This document shows positions 55,399-64,000 of a stretch of DNA of 64,000 nucleotides, one piece after another. The DNA comes from Bradyrhizobium nitroreducens (GTDB taxonomy: Bacteria > Pseudomonadota > Alphaproteobacteria > Rhizobiales > Xanthobacteraceae). Within the stretch, counting starts at the first letter, position 1. Each line of letters begins with the position of its first letter. The position numbers and the translations under genes were made by a program. The notes below the pieces were generated by a model, which worked only from the letters and a program-made list of their open reading frames with translations, did no database searches and had not been told where the DNA came from. The stretch lies in assembly GCF_002776695.1 (NCBI RefSeq), contig NZ_LFJC01000003.1, forward strand, positions 6,413,235-6,477,234, given 5' to 3'.

Positions 55399-56653
55399 AT
55401 GTCCTCGCCTCCGCTCGCCATCATTCCGCCCACGCACCCGCTCATCGGGCGGGTCAAGCCACCCGGCAGTAAGTCGATCACCAATCGGGCATTGCTGCTG
55501 GCAGCCCTCGCCCGCGGCACATGCCGTCTCACCGGCGCGCTTAAGTAAGGACACGACGCTGATGGCGGCGGCGCTCCGGCAGATGGGGGTGTTGGTCGAC
55601 GAGCCGGACGAGACCAGTTTCGTCGTCACCACCACGGGGTTCCTGAGGGGCCCGGACGAGCCGTTGTTCCTGGGCAACGCCGGAACGGCCACGCGCTTTC
55701 TCACGGCGGCGGTGGCTCTCTGCGACGGGATGGTAACCGTCGACGGCGACGAGGCGATGCGCAAGCGCCCCATCGGGCCGCTAGTGACGGCGATGCATTC
55801 CCTCGGCATCGCCGCCAGCGCCCCCACTGGCTGCCCGCCGGTGACGGTCGAAGGGCGCCGGCATTTCGGCTCGGGCCGCGTCGAGATCGACGGATCGCTG
55901 TCGAGCCAGTACGTCTCGGCGCTGTTGATGGCATCGCCGTATGGCGAAGGTCCGATCGATGTCGCCCTTACCGGCAAGGACCTCGATGCGCGCGGCTATG
56001 TCGACCTCACGGTCGCCGCGATGTCGGCGTTTGGGGCGAAGGTCCGGCCGGTCGATCGCACCACATGGCGCATTGAGCCCACCGGCTACACTGCTACCGA
56101 CTTCGTCATCGAGCCCGATGCCTCTGCATCGACCTATCTCTGGGCGGCGGAAGCGCTGACCAATAGCCGCATCGACCTCGGCGTGCCGATGGAGGCGTTC
56201 ACACAACCTGATGCGCAGGCCGCGAAATTCATCAGAATGTTCCCGCGCCTTCCCGCTGTGATCGACGGCTCGCAGATGCAGGACGCCGTTCCAACGCTAG
56301 CAGTCCTGGCCGCCTTCAACGATACCCCAGTGCGCTTCACCGGGATTGCCAATCTGCGGGTAAAGGAGTGCGACCGCATCAGCGCGCTCGCGACCGAGCT
56401 ATCGCGCATCCGCCCCGGCCTCGGCCACGAAGAGGGCGACGACCTGATCGTCGCCTCCGATCCCAAGCTCGCCGGCCAGACGTTGCCAACTCGCATCGAG
56501 ACCTACGAAGACCACCGCATTGCCATGAGCTTTGCGCTCGCGGGGCTCAGGATCGGCGGGATCGTCATTCTGGACCCCGAGTGCGTGGGCAAGACTTATC
56601 CCGGCTATTGGGCTGCGCTGCGCTCGCTGGGCGTGGAAACGCGGGCTGCCTAA
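55399..56653 (+). pseudogene. aroA: EPSP synthase (aroA) second copy, frameshifted near the N-terminus
   Basis: From ATG at 55399 one frame gives PTHPLIGRVKPPGSKSITNR and RALLLAALARGTCRLTGALK and then a stop; the rest is in another frame (DTTLMAAALRQMGV to RSLGVETRAA). The break is at about 55543-55548 in CTTAAGTAAGGAC. EPSP synthase needs the N-terminal PGSKS motif for shikimate/PEP binding, so neither frame alone is active. Other motifs are intact: LGNAGTATRFL, SSQYVSALLMA, RVKECDRISA, EDHRIAMS. Either a single-base error or a real pseudogene; a housekeeping aroA should exist elsewhere. Confidence 0.8.
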
Positions 56654-57564
56654 GCCGCGACGATCGTCTCGCCCTTGAGATTTGGTTTCGGAGAGCACCC
56701 GGTTGTGGCCGGCGTGCTTGGCCGCTTGGGGCGCGGTAACACGCACGTGCGACGCGCACCTTCGAAGCCCACCCCATGCGCCACCGCGGAACGTCGACGC
56801 GAGGCCGCGCGCGGCTCGCTTGAGACTTGTTCAGAACCGCCTAACAGGATGACCGAGGTGCGTTGCGCTTCACGAAACCACAGGGTGGTTTCGTACTCGA
56901 GCCGCGAACGGCCGGAGATGCTTCGACAAGATCTCGTTGCTCACTCCGCTGCGCTCACGGCAATTAGAAGCAGTTGAGATCTGATACAGACTTGCATCAT
57001 CAGCAAGTCAAATGACTTACCGCATTGTAGCGACACCGTACGCGCGACTAGCAACAAGTCTTGGATGTGCAGACAACCACTTAGCCGTCTTTCGGCGACA
57101 GTGCTTTTATCTTGCCCTCTCTCCCGCTGTCCTTTTGCTTTCCTCTCTTTTGCGATAGCGATCGTTACCCGCAGGGCCGAGACACCCGTAGGGTGGCTCG
57201 GTGAGGAGCGAAGCGACGAGTAGAGCGCGGGCCGAAGGCATCGCCCATATGCCATCAGCACGCCAATTTTGTAGAAAAAAGCGAGCGCTCGGCACGCTTC
57301 CAAGCCAACAATTCCAGCCTCTGAGCTGCCCATAGAATGGCGCAAATACCAGTGGCGATGGAGCGATTTTCGGTATCGGAACGAAGAGAAAAAGCCAAGG
57401 AAACGACCTTCGCGCCAGGCAGATTCCACGGCGTGCGAGAGCGTTTCATCGATTGAAATAAGATGTCTCGCAGACTGCCCAGGCACCCTCGCCCTTCTGC
57501 GCGCACCCAGTTGCGGGCGCTCTAGCACCAGCCGGCGATATCCAGAATCTTGAATCCGAGAGAG
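56654..57564. other. Long region without a supported gene
   Basis: About 900 bp. The longest frame (56941-57528, minus) has no recognisable domain and an Arg/Ser-rich composition, so it is not called. An inverted repeat built on CGAGACACCC and GGGTGGCTCGG lies near 57177-57200. No tRNA or rRNA seen. Confidence 0.4.
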
Positions 57565-57597
57565 AAAAATGGGCTCCCGCGCGATGCGCGAGAGCCC
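57565..57597 (-). terminator. Rho-independent terminator after first DUF736 gene
   Basis: Stem GGGCTC-c-CGCG / CGCG-a-GAGCCC with a five-base loop (57571-57597), followed on the minus strand by ATTTTT. It begins 11 bp after the DUF736 stop and is well placed to end that transcript. Confidence 0.75.
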
Positions 57598-57608
57598 AAC
57601 ACTTCAAG

Positions 57609-57932
57609 TCAATCGACAGGATTCCAGATCAGGAAGAAGCTGCCGTCACCGTTAAGCCCAACCGTTCGACCAAGGTTGGCGCAGAGCTTACGGACCCCAA
57701 GGCCAGGTGCTGCGAGTGACAGGCTGACGTAGTCCGTTCCGTAGGTCTCGCCGGTCAAAATCCGGCCGGATCCGACCTCGAGTCCCTGCGTGAAGATGCG
57801 GAAATCTGCTGGGTTATCGCCGGACTTGTCACGGATTGGTACGATGTCGATGTCGGCGCAGACGGGCAGCAATTTGAGCTGGCCCCTGAAGCCGCCGTAA
57901 GTTGTGCGGGTGACGAATCCGATCGCGGTCAT
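57609..57932 (-). CDS. DUF736 family protein
   Basis: 107 aa from ATG at 57932; the longer frame to 58220 runs through a structured leader and is not coding. DUF736 features: an N-terminal MTAIGFVTRTTYGGFRGQLK, a PADFRIFTQG segment, and LGRTVGLNGDGSFFLIWNPV at the end. The family is small, function unknown, and tied to plasmids and integrative elements of alphaproteobacteria, usually beside ParB-like genes as here. A second family member is encoded at 58583. Confidence 0.87.
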   Translation of the reverse strand: MTAIGFVTRTTYGGFRGQLKLLPVCADIDIVPIRDKSGDNPADFRIFTQGLEVGSGRILTGETYGTDYVSLSLAAPGLGVRKLCANLGRTVGLNGDGSFFLIWNPVD

Positions 57933-58538
57933 GGTCTGTCTCCTTCGTTGCCGCAAGGCGCCGATGCCCTGCGATGGCGAGACCGTCATGGCGGCCGTCC
58001 CGCATCCGAACCCTTGGGGCGAAGCGCAGCGGCGCACCCGAGCCCGCTCTTTTTTGCAGCGAAGCGGCCGCGAGGAGCCGGCCTGCCGGCGGGGAAAAAA
58101 GGAAGCGTGCGAGGGTTTCGGATGGGGGACGGCTGCCATAGGTCGTAGCGCCACAAGCAGGGAATCGTCCCCTTCGGACGAAGGAGCCAGGCCTTGCCGG
58201 GAGCACCAGTCGCCGCACAAAACGGCGTTTCGACCACGATTCGATGTATGCGCGAACTCGAGTTTTCCGCGACGCAGAGCCGACTATCTCGACGGCAAAG
58301 CGGCTCAGTTTCGCATCCAAGGTGCGGTCCTCAAGTCGAATTTAGCGCTATCAATCGTCCGCGGAGACGGCGATTGGGTTCGCGAACCGCCCGACGAAAA
58401 ACCCACCCGAGAGCTCAATTCATTCCGAACTCGGCGCCTCGAACCGGCTTTAAGTTGCGCCACGAATCCGTGGCCACGCGCTTTCCTTTTGAGGGAAGAA
58501 AATGCCCTTTGCCTTCCTTCAAAGCGGGCAGGAAACGC
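57933..58538. other. Leader region of the first DUF736 gene
   Basis: No gene supported. It holds a structured segment at 58013-58110: CTCTTTTTT (58047-58055), an inner hairpin GCCGG-CCTG-CCGGC (58077-58090), then AAAAAAGG. The same order is found upstream of the second DUF736 gene, so this is probably a conserved regulatory leader. The rest shows nothing recognisable. Confidence 0.45.
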
Positions 58539-58567
58539 AAAAAAGCCCCGCCTCGAGGAGGCGGGGC
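58539..58567 (-). terminator. Rho-independent terminator after second DUF736 gene
   Basis: Perfect 10-bp stem GCCCCGCCTC / GAGGCGGGGC with a GAG loop (58545-58567) and six T on the minus strand after it. It starts 16 bp after the DUF736 stop. Confidence 0.85.
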
Positions 58568-58582
58568 CGATGGTCCCCGGCA

Positions 58583-58894
58583 TCAGTCGCCGTAGCGGCG
58601 CGACCAGATCAGGCTGAAACCCTCCTCTCCGTCGACCTTAACCAGCGAGGCGTAGATCGGAGCCGGGAAGCTCGGATCGTCGAGCTTGACCGAGAGATAT
58701 TCGCGGTCGCTGTCGCGAACGGTCTTCTTCCAGGCGGCGCCGAATTCGGTGTTCCCAGCGAATATCCGGTAGTCGGGAGCCTTGTCGTTGTCCTTCTCGG
58801 AGGCCGCGAACTTGGCCTTGATGTTCAGCGTCAGCGTCTTGATTGAGCCGGTGTAGCCGTTGTCCGAAGCGGTGAAAGTGCCGATGGTCGCCAT
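58583..58894 (-). CDS. DUF736 family protein
   Basis: 103 aa from ATG at 58894 (a second ATG lies at 58900). Typical DUF736: MATIGTFTASDNGYTGSIKT at the start, KAPDYRIFAGNTEFGAAWKK in the middle, YLSVKLDDPSFPAPIYASL and GFSLIWSRR at the end. It is a closer match to the family consensus than its neighbour at 57609, suggesting duplication and divergence. It lies downstream of the ParB-like gene in the usual order for such elements. Confidence 0.93.
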   Translation of the reverse strand: MATIGTFTASDNGYTGSIKTLTLNIKAKFAASEKDNDKAPDYRIFAGNTEFGAAWKKTVRDSDREYLSVKLDDPSFPAPIYASLVKVDGEEGFSLIWSRRYGD

Positions 58895-59014
58895 GGTCAT
58901 CTCCGTCTGTCTGTTGTTGAGGCCGCGCCTATCGCAGCCTCGATGGCGATCCTTGGCCCGGGGAGCGATCGGCCCGCAGCCCTTGGGCCCGCAGCGCAGC
59001 GGAGGACTGCGAAA

Positions 59015-59075
59015 GCCTGCTTTTTTGTCTTGCGCGAGGAATGCCGCCGCTTGGCGGCAGGGGAAAAAAGCAGGC
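59015..59075. promoter_or_regulatory. Structured leader upstream of second DUF736 gene
   Basis: A 12-bp perfect inverted repeat, GCCTGCTTTTTT (59015-59026) and AAAAAAGCAGGC (59064-59075), encloses an inner hairpin GCCGCC-GCTT-GGCGGC (59043-59058). It lies 120-180 bp before the DUF736 start. A less perfect version with the same T6 / inner hairpin / A6 layout is found before the other DUF736 gene. It could be an attenuator, a bidirectional terminator or a protein-binding site. Confidence 0.5.
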
Positions 59076-59333
59076 GTGAGCTGTTGCGGGAAGGCGATCG
59101 AGGCTCTTGCCGTCCCCCGGGCCCGATGAGCCATTCGTGGATGCGTTGGACGCGAGCCATGACCGAACAGACGGCGGTGATCTTGGCTGCCAACGCCCAG
59201 TGCAGCATCGGAAAACGGCGGGATCGATCAAAAAGAAGCGACGTCCGCGTATCAATCGCGAGCACGGCATACCGAACAAACCAAGCGAACCCGACCGCAT
59301 TTTCGGACTGGGAAACGACGGCGCCGACCAGAA
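59076..59333. other. Region between DUF736 and small ORF
   Basis: On the minus strand a frame without a clear start encodes hydrophobic segments (VQIKRIQSAIARVILVGAVV, then FPMLHWALAAKITAVCSVMA). It overlaps the end of the 86-aa ORF in another frame. It may be a small membrane protein gene broken by a frameshift, but the evidence is too weak to call it. Confidence 0.25.
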
Positions 59334-59594
59334 TTACTCGCGCGATTGCGCTTTGAATACGCTTGATCTGGACATCATCCGGTCTCCAATCCGATCGCTT
59401 CGCCGCTGCAAAAGGAGGCGCGGCACAGCCTCATAGGTCGCTGCCAGGCGCGCAGATCGGACGGATCGTGGCCCGCTTTTGGAGACGGGCTGGCGAGCAT
59501 CATCGCACGCGTCGCCTCGATTAGCGAGGTCGCGCACCGTCAGGTGCGCGGCCCAAATTTGACGCTTGCCGGGGCCGCCTCGACCCCGGCTCAT
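59334..59594 (-). CDS. Small hypothetical protein (86 aa)
   Basis: Begins three bases after the ParB-like gene stop, with GGAG eight bases before its ATG, so it is well placed to be co-transcribed. The product is basic (MSRGRGGPGKRQIWAAHLTV) with no known domain. Codon bias is weaker than in the neighbours. Confidence 0.4.
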   Translation of the reverse strand: MSRGRGGPGKRQIWAAHLTVRDLANRGDACDDARQPVSKSGPRSVRSARLAATYEAVPRLLLQRRSDRIGDRMMSRSSVFKAQSRE

Positions 59595-59597
59595 CTC

Positions 59598-61610
59598 TTA
59601 CTCCACTGCTTGCGAGCAGACATCATGGCCTTCCGCCTTGTCCGGCGCACCGGCCCGATCCTCCGTTTTGGCCGTGCGCAGCAACGGCGGCAACCAGTCG
59701 GTTGCCTTCAGCAACTGCTCGGCGGCGGCCGCCATCTCGACCTTTTTCATTGCGGAGATGCGTTCGGCGGCCTCCTCGCTAACGCCTTCGCGGACGGCGT
59801 CAAGGATGCCCGCCTTGGTAACCCGGCCGAGATAATTCCGCACGGTCGGCCGCCAAAATCCGGTCATGTCGAGGGCGACGGCTCCGGCCAAACGGCTAGC
59901 CGCTGCCAACGCGCGCGGCCTGAGGTCAAACGGTAATTTGACCGCATTGACCGTCAATGCCGTACAATGGGCGAACAGCGCCATGCGGCTGTCGTGGTCG
60001 AGTTCGACCACAAAGTCCCACAGCTTGGCGACGTCCCGGGGCATTTGCCTCGCCCAATTGGCATGACGATCCGACCACGCTTTGCCGGCCGGAGTGTCTT
60101 CGATTCCGACCGCATGCGCGGCCAAATCCGTCTTCACGGGTTGAATGCCAACCACGTGGGCATTGGCCCCGACATAGAAGATTTGTGCAGCGAGTGCGTG
60201 GGTGACGGCCACGATGGCGACATCGGGCTGCTCACTCAAATTAAGGCGCAGCCCCAAGGTGCGATGGGCGGTGAGGTCACGAACGAGGGTGTCAGACAGC
60301 CTCTGTTCCCCGTCTTCCTCCTCATTTTCTTCCTCCTCTCCTTCACCATCGCGCGTGGCTTGATCGTGCCCTGCACCCGCATCATCCGGTGCTTGTCCGT
60401 CGCCGTCCTCCCCCGCTTCGGGGTGGGCTTTGTCGTCCTCAGGGCGGATAAAACCCCGTTCGATCCTGACGGCGCCGTCATGATTGAGGATTACAAACGC
60501 GCCGCCACGCGCGACATCACCGGGATCGTAGGCCTGCCGTTTCGCCTCCAACTGATCGATTTGCCTCTCCAATTCACCGAACCGCGCATCGACTTCATCG
60601 GGCAGTTCCTCGGCCGTTTGATGTTGCTCGGTCAGCTCGTCGAACTCGGTCTGAGCAATCTGAAGGGCGCTCTGATCTTCCGCCGAAAGTTCGACCGGAT
60701 GCGGGTAGGCACGACGCATGCCGTGAGCGTGCGGGAAGTCGAGGTGGGGCTCCGTCCACTTCCATCCCTCGGCCGCCCGTAGCGCATCCGCCTCCCGGCC
60801 AAGCCGTGCCGTCACCAATAGATCGAGCAGCGCCACGTCTTCGAGATAGCCGCCGCGATCCTCGGTGAAGAGGTCGCGCAGGATCGTGCCGCCGGCCGCG
60901 ATATAGGCCTCGATCCCGACAAACCGCGCGCGGCGATCCGTTGCGGCGACGTGTGTTTCGGTGAGCAGACGGCGGATGGTGCTGGCATCCCGGTCGTAGG
61001 ACAGGCGTTCATAAACGCTCTCCTGCCGCGCCTGATCGTCGGTGATGGCAAAGGCCATCAACTGTTCTAGGGTTAGATCGCCGTCGCGATAGAGCTGGAT
61101 CAATTTTGGGGAAACCGCCCCCAACCGCAGGCGCTGACGCACCACATGCGGCGTAATCCCGAAGCGCGCGGCGATCTCCTCCGCACCAAAGCCACGCTCC
61201 TCCGCGAGCCTCCTGAACGCCTCGAACTGGTCGGCGGGATGCATGTTTTCTCGGGTGACGTTCTCGTCCAGGCTGATCTCGTGGGGGTCATTCGTGGTGT
61301 CGACGATGCAGCGGATCGGCTCAGTCTTCTTTATCTCCTTCCGCTTCACCCGCAGCAGCTGGGCAAGCCGTCTGCCCTCGCCGATGGTCACCAAATAGAA
61401 CCCCGTCGCTCCCCCCTCTCCGTCAAGCTCGGGCTCAACCACCAGATTCTGCAAGATGCCCTTGGCGGCGATACTCGCCGCATACCCCTCAATCGCCGCC
61501 TCGCTATGCGGCGTTTTGCGCGCATTGTTCGAAGATTTCTTCAGCCTGTTGAGCGAAATGAGAACCTCCGTTCCGCTCGCGGGAATGATTTCAACTGATT
61601 TGGCCGACAT
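59598..61610 (-). CDS. ParB/RepB/Spo0J-family protein, large form
   Basis: 670 aa from ATG at 61610, preceded by AAAGGAAGA. The N-terminal ParB-like nuclease/CTPase region has LISLNRLKKSSNNARKTP, YAASIAAKGILQNLVV and GEGRRLAQLL. It is followed by an HTH (FGAEEIAARFGITPHVVRQRL). A very acidic linker (GEGEEEENEEEDGEQ) lies near 440. The long C-terminal half is typical of the alphaproteobacterial plasmid and integrative-element form, normally found with DUF736 genes, as here. No ParA is adjacent, so a role in regulation or element maintenance is as likely as partition. Confidence 0.9.
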   Translation of the reverse strand: MSAKSVEIIPASGTEVLISLNRLKKSSNNARKTPHSEAAIEGYAASIAAKGILQNLVVEPELDGEGGATGFYLVTIGEGRRLAQLLRVKRKEIKKTEPIRCIVDTTNDPHEISLDENVTRENMHPADQFEAFRRLAEERGFGAEEIAARFGITPHVVRQRLRLGAVSPKLIQLYRDGDLTLEQLMAFAITDDQARQESVYERLSYDRDASTIRRLLTETHVAATDRRARFVGIEAYIAAGGTILRDLFTEDRGGYLEDVALLDLLVTARLGREADALRAAEGWKWTEPHLDFPHAHGMRRAYPHPVELSAEDQSALQIAQTEFDELTEQHQTAEELPDEVDARFGELERQIDQLEAKRQAYDPGDVARGGAFVILNHDGAVRIERGFIRPEDDKAHPEAGEDGDGQAPDDAGAGHDQATRDGEGEEEENEEEDGEQRLSDTLVRDLTAHRTLGLRLNLSEQPDVAIVAVTHALAAQIFYVGANAHVVGIQPVKTDLAAHAVGIEDTPAGKAWSDRHANWARQMPRDVAKLWDFVVELDHDSRMALFAHCTALTVNAVKLPFDLRPRALAAASRLAGAVALDMTGFWRPTVRNYLGRVTKAGILDAVREGVSEEAAERISAMKKVEMAAAAEQLLKATDWLPPLLRTAKTEDRAGAPDKAEGHDVCSQAVE

Positions 61611-61960
61611 GATCATTCTTCCTTTTGCTTCCATGGGTGCAAGGCGCACCACGCGCCTGCACCCCTGCCCGTCGGCGAGACCGGGGGTAGCAAGTGCCAG
61701 GGCGACCCGAGCGGAGGGGTATCACCCGCCCGCAAGGGCCGCTCGCAAGAAGCGGGTCTGCACAAGCGTGTGCGCCATGCGGTCAAAGTCGACAGGATGA
61801 GCGAAGCGCGGAAGACCGGGGAGACCGCTCGGGGCGGCGCCGGCGCCAGCCGGCGCTTTACCCTGGCGCGCGCGAGGGGCGGAGCCCCTGAGATCTCGAG
61901 CGTTGGAATATTGAGCAAGTCAGCGCAGGAGAGAACAAGGCAAGAGTGAGAAAATCAAAA

Positions 61961-62192
61961 GAGGCACCCGCAAGAGGGTCAGCATAGCGCCGACGCATAG
62001 CGGCGGGACCCGGGACCGAGTGCAGTCGCGAGACCGGTTAAAAAGGCACCCGCGCGACGGGCAGTGATAGCGGTGCCGCGAAGCGGCAGCCCTTCGTGCG
62101 AGTGCCTCCGGCGAGCGACACATTATATGTGCTTGCGCGAGGGATCGAAGCCGAAGGCCGAGACGCAACACGGCTCGGTTCACGAGAGCCCG
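61961..62192. repeat. Long repeat copy B (about 230 bp)
   Basis: Same orientation and block order as 39171-39416: GAGGCACCCG, GTGCAGTCGCGAGACCGG, GGCAGTGATAGCGGTGCCGC, GAGTGCCTCCGGCGAGCGAC, TCGGTTCACGAGAGCCCG. Blocks are near-identical while the spacers differ, so the conserved parts are under constraint or recently copied. It lies between the ParB-like gene and the end of the TM0106-type gene. The rest of the 695-bp gap (61611-62305) holds no supported gene. Confidence 0.75.
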
Positions 62193-62305
62193 GTGCGGCG
62201 ATAACCGCACGCGCCCAATCCCAACGAAATGGTGCCCAACCTGTCAGTTGCGCAGGGAAATATGCACCCTTGTATTTAGCCGACTTCCAATGCGAGTTCT
62301 GCCGA

Positions 62306-64000
62306 CTAGAGATGCGTCGCCAACTCCAGATATCGACAAAAAGCATTCGCGAGTTGCATCTGTCGGGGCGTTCTGCATTCCACCTCGAACAATCGAGGAG
62401 ATGCCACGATGACGCAGATGCATTTCGCCCGTGATGTGGCCACGTTCAATCGATTAGCGCTGTAGAGAAACTCCATGCCGCGGGGAGCGTCCAGGTAGCT
62501 GGATGTCGTCATCGAATAAATCACGATGGGGGCTTCGCGTCCTTGGAACTTGTCCACGGTCCCGATGCGGGCACCGGGGATGCGCTCCTGAAGCTCGAAC
62601 ACCTGGGCGTTGTAGGGAGCGATGATCAAGATTTCGTCCAAACCGACCGGCGCCTCGGCGTCGTCGCGATTGGTCCAGGTCGTTCCTGCACTTAAAATTT
62701 CAAAAACGAGGTCGCGGATCGCGTCGGCTTCCTCCCTCGACGAGCTCTGATTGCCGTCGTGCGCGACAGGTAGATAGCGGAGACCGGCGCCGTTAAGCTT
62801 ACCAGTCGACGTGATCTTCTGATTCTCCTGGCCAGGGTGGGGATGCAGGCGGCCGTCGTAGAACATCTCGGAGTTGAAAGAGCAAATCTGCGGATGCAGG
62901 CGCCAGGTCTCGGGTAGGAAGAGGCCACGGTCGGGAGGTACGGTGGCGTGGGGACCGAGGATGTGGTCCAGAGAGGAGACGTCGACGCCGTCGGGATGGC
63001 TCCCCTTGATCGGCTGTTCGAGTTGCCGCGGATCGCCCAACAGAACGATGCTTCGCGCGGTCTGCGAGACGGCGAGAACGTTCGCGAGCGACATCTGGGC
63101 GGCTTCGTCGATGAACAGAACGTCGACGATCCCCGCCGCGTCGGGTCGGGCCCAGAACCAGGCGGTCGCACCTCCGACCATGCAGTCGGAATCAAGCGCA
63201 TCGAGAAACGCAGCGTTGTCCGTCGTGAAGCGCAGTCCCGGGAGATCATCCTCCTTTTCCGATGGCTTCTGGATGCATTCGATCGGAAGACGCTGCTGGC
63301 GAGCGGTGGAGACGACCTCGTCCAGAAGGTTGCGGACAACCTTGTGGCTGTTCGCCGTGATCCCGACCTTCTTCCCCTCCTTGGCGAGAGCACAGATCAT
63401 ACGAGCGCCGGTATATGTCTTTCCCGCCCCCGGGGGGCCTTGCACCGGAAAGACGCTGCTGTCGAGGTTGAGCGCTGTCCGAATCGCGGCCTCCATGGTC
63501 GTCTCGCCGTCCACCTGGAATTGCTGCCCCATCAGTCGCGGAGCCGCCGCCATCAACAGATCGCGGGCAGCGCGATGATCCCCTTCCCCGACCATTCCAT
63601 GGTCAGCCACGTACTCGCCAATCCGCATCAGCGAATCGGCGAGAACCTGAGTGCCGACGAAGCTGTGCGTGAAGACCGCGTCGGGATGCAACGAGGCCGT
63701 GTCTCCGCGCTTCTTGATGTCGATCGTACGGTCGTCGAGCGACATCGCGACGACCCGTCCGAAATCGTCGCCGCCGATGCTGTGCAACTTGTCTTCGACG
63801 CGGATGTCGGTGTCCTGCAGCGCGAAGCGATACCGATGGACCGGGACCTTGGCTGTCCCGCCGACTTGCTGCAGAAACGCCAGCTCCGCAATCCCGTCGC
63901 GCTCGTGAAGCAGATCTTCGGCGGACAGGTCTCGAAGCCGGAAGTATTCCCACCAGACGGCCTTGTTCTCCCGCCCGTGCCAATCGAGCATGAACGCCAA
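62306..64000 (-). CDS. TM0106-family nuclease-helicase, C-terminal part (runs off the window)
   Basis: 564 residues visible; the 5' end is beyond base 64000. Superfamily-1 (Upf1/Dna2-like) helicase motifs: VQGPPGAGKTYTG, FIDEAAQMSLANV, LLGDPRQLEQP, an ETWRLHPQI segment, IGTVDKFQGREAPIV and NVATSRAK. The first visible residues (WHGRENKAVWWEYFRL) match the link between the RecB-like nuclease and helicase halves in TM0106-type proteins, so a nuclease domain is expected upstream. Probable DNA processing or defence role on a mobile element. Confidence 0.82.
   Translation of the reverse strand: MAFMLDWHGRENKAVWWEYFRLRDLSAEDLLHERDGIAELAFLQQVGGTAKVPVHRYRFALQDTDIRVEDKLHSIGGDDFGRVVAMSLDDRTIDIKKRGDTASLHPDAVFTHSFVGTQVLADSLMRIGEYVADHGMVGEGDHRAARDLLMAAAPRLMGQQFQVDGETTMEAAIRTALNLDSSVFPVQGPPGAGKTYTGARMICALAKEGKKVGITANSHKVVRNLLDEVVSTARQQRLPIECIQKPSEKEDDLPGLRFTTDNAAFLDALDSDCMVGGATAWFWARPDAAGIVDVLFIDEAAQMSLANVLAVSQTARSIVLLGDPRQLEQPIKGSHPDGVDVSSLDHILGPHATVPPDRGLFLPETWRLHPQICSFNSEMFYDGRLHPHPGQENQKITSTGKLNGAGLRYLPVAHDGNQSSSREEADAIRDLVFEILSAGTTWTNRDDAEAPVGLDEILIIAPYNAQVFELQERIPGARIGTVDKFQGREAPIVIYSMTTSSYLDAPRGMEFLYSANRLNVATSRAKCICVIVASPRLFEVECRTPRQMQLANAFCRYLELATHL

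Noticed and set aside
56941..57528. 195-aa minus-strand frame
   Set aside because: Arg/Ser/Leu-rich, no motif, passes through an inverted repeat; not supported as a gene.
61613..61918. 101-aa minus-strand frame upstream of ParB
   Set aside because: Pro/Arg-rich translation overlapping the ParB ribosome-binding region; likely non-coding.

Overview
GC-rich alphaproteobacterial DNA, most likely from a Bradyrhizobium/Rhodopseudomonas-type member of the Hyphomicrobiales. The basis is codon bias, the ABC/CaiB/flavin-monooxygenase catabolic genes, and the ParB plus DUF736 module common on plasmids and integrative elements of that order. Species is not determinable from the sequence alone.

Region 1 (1-8.8 kb) is ordinary metabolism: a nitrate/sulfonate/taurine-type ABC transporter operon with an IlvD/Edd dehydratase inside it, a divergent 3-hydroxyisobutyrate-dehydrogenase-like enzyme, and a CoA-transferase / flavin monooxygenase / flavin reductase operon. 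At 8.9-10.2 kb a scrap of a phage large terminase abuts an IS481-family element, marking the change to accessory DNA.

Region 2 (10.5-15.5 kb) is a compact phospho-signalling cassette: VWA protein, divergent Ser/Thr kinase, PP2C phosphatase, a 490-aa protein with MYG1/DHH-like metal-binding motifs, and a membrane-anchored FHA protein. It looks like a TerY-P-type triad with an added putative effector and a phosphothreonine reader. It ends at half of an initiator tRNA gene.

Region 3 (16.0-53.8 kb) is bounded by the 5' half (left) and the 3' half (right) of a tRNA-fMet, sharing a 25-bp core; no integrase is visible. It is a dense defence/conflict island: a Fic protein; a 1.3-kb-residue P-loop NTPase with a C-terminal PD-(D/E)XK nuclease; a MurE-LysA pair; patatin, nuclease-like, EEP, PLD and SLOG genes; a TIGR02391 gene frameshifted at an A7 tract; a frameshifted DUF4297-STAND (Avs-like) gene; an SRAP protein, a HEPN-like protein and a YhaN/YhaO-like ATPase-phosphoesterase pair; and a run of genes comprising a sigma-region-4-like regulator, an XRE-type regulator, an ImmA/IrrE-UvrD-nuclease fusion, and the four-gene ubiquitin-like Bil system (Ubl, E2, JAB peptidase, E1).

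Region 4 (53.8-64 kb) has an XRE regulator, decayed genes (an FG-GAP-type protein and a frameshifted second aroA), two DUF736 genes each with a structured leader and a terminator, a ParB/RepB-like protein, and the C-terminal part of a TM0106-type nuclease-helicase running off the window. A ~240-bp direct repeat links 39.2 kb and 62.0 kb.
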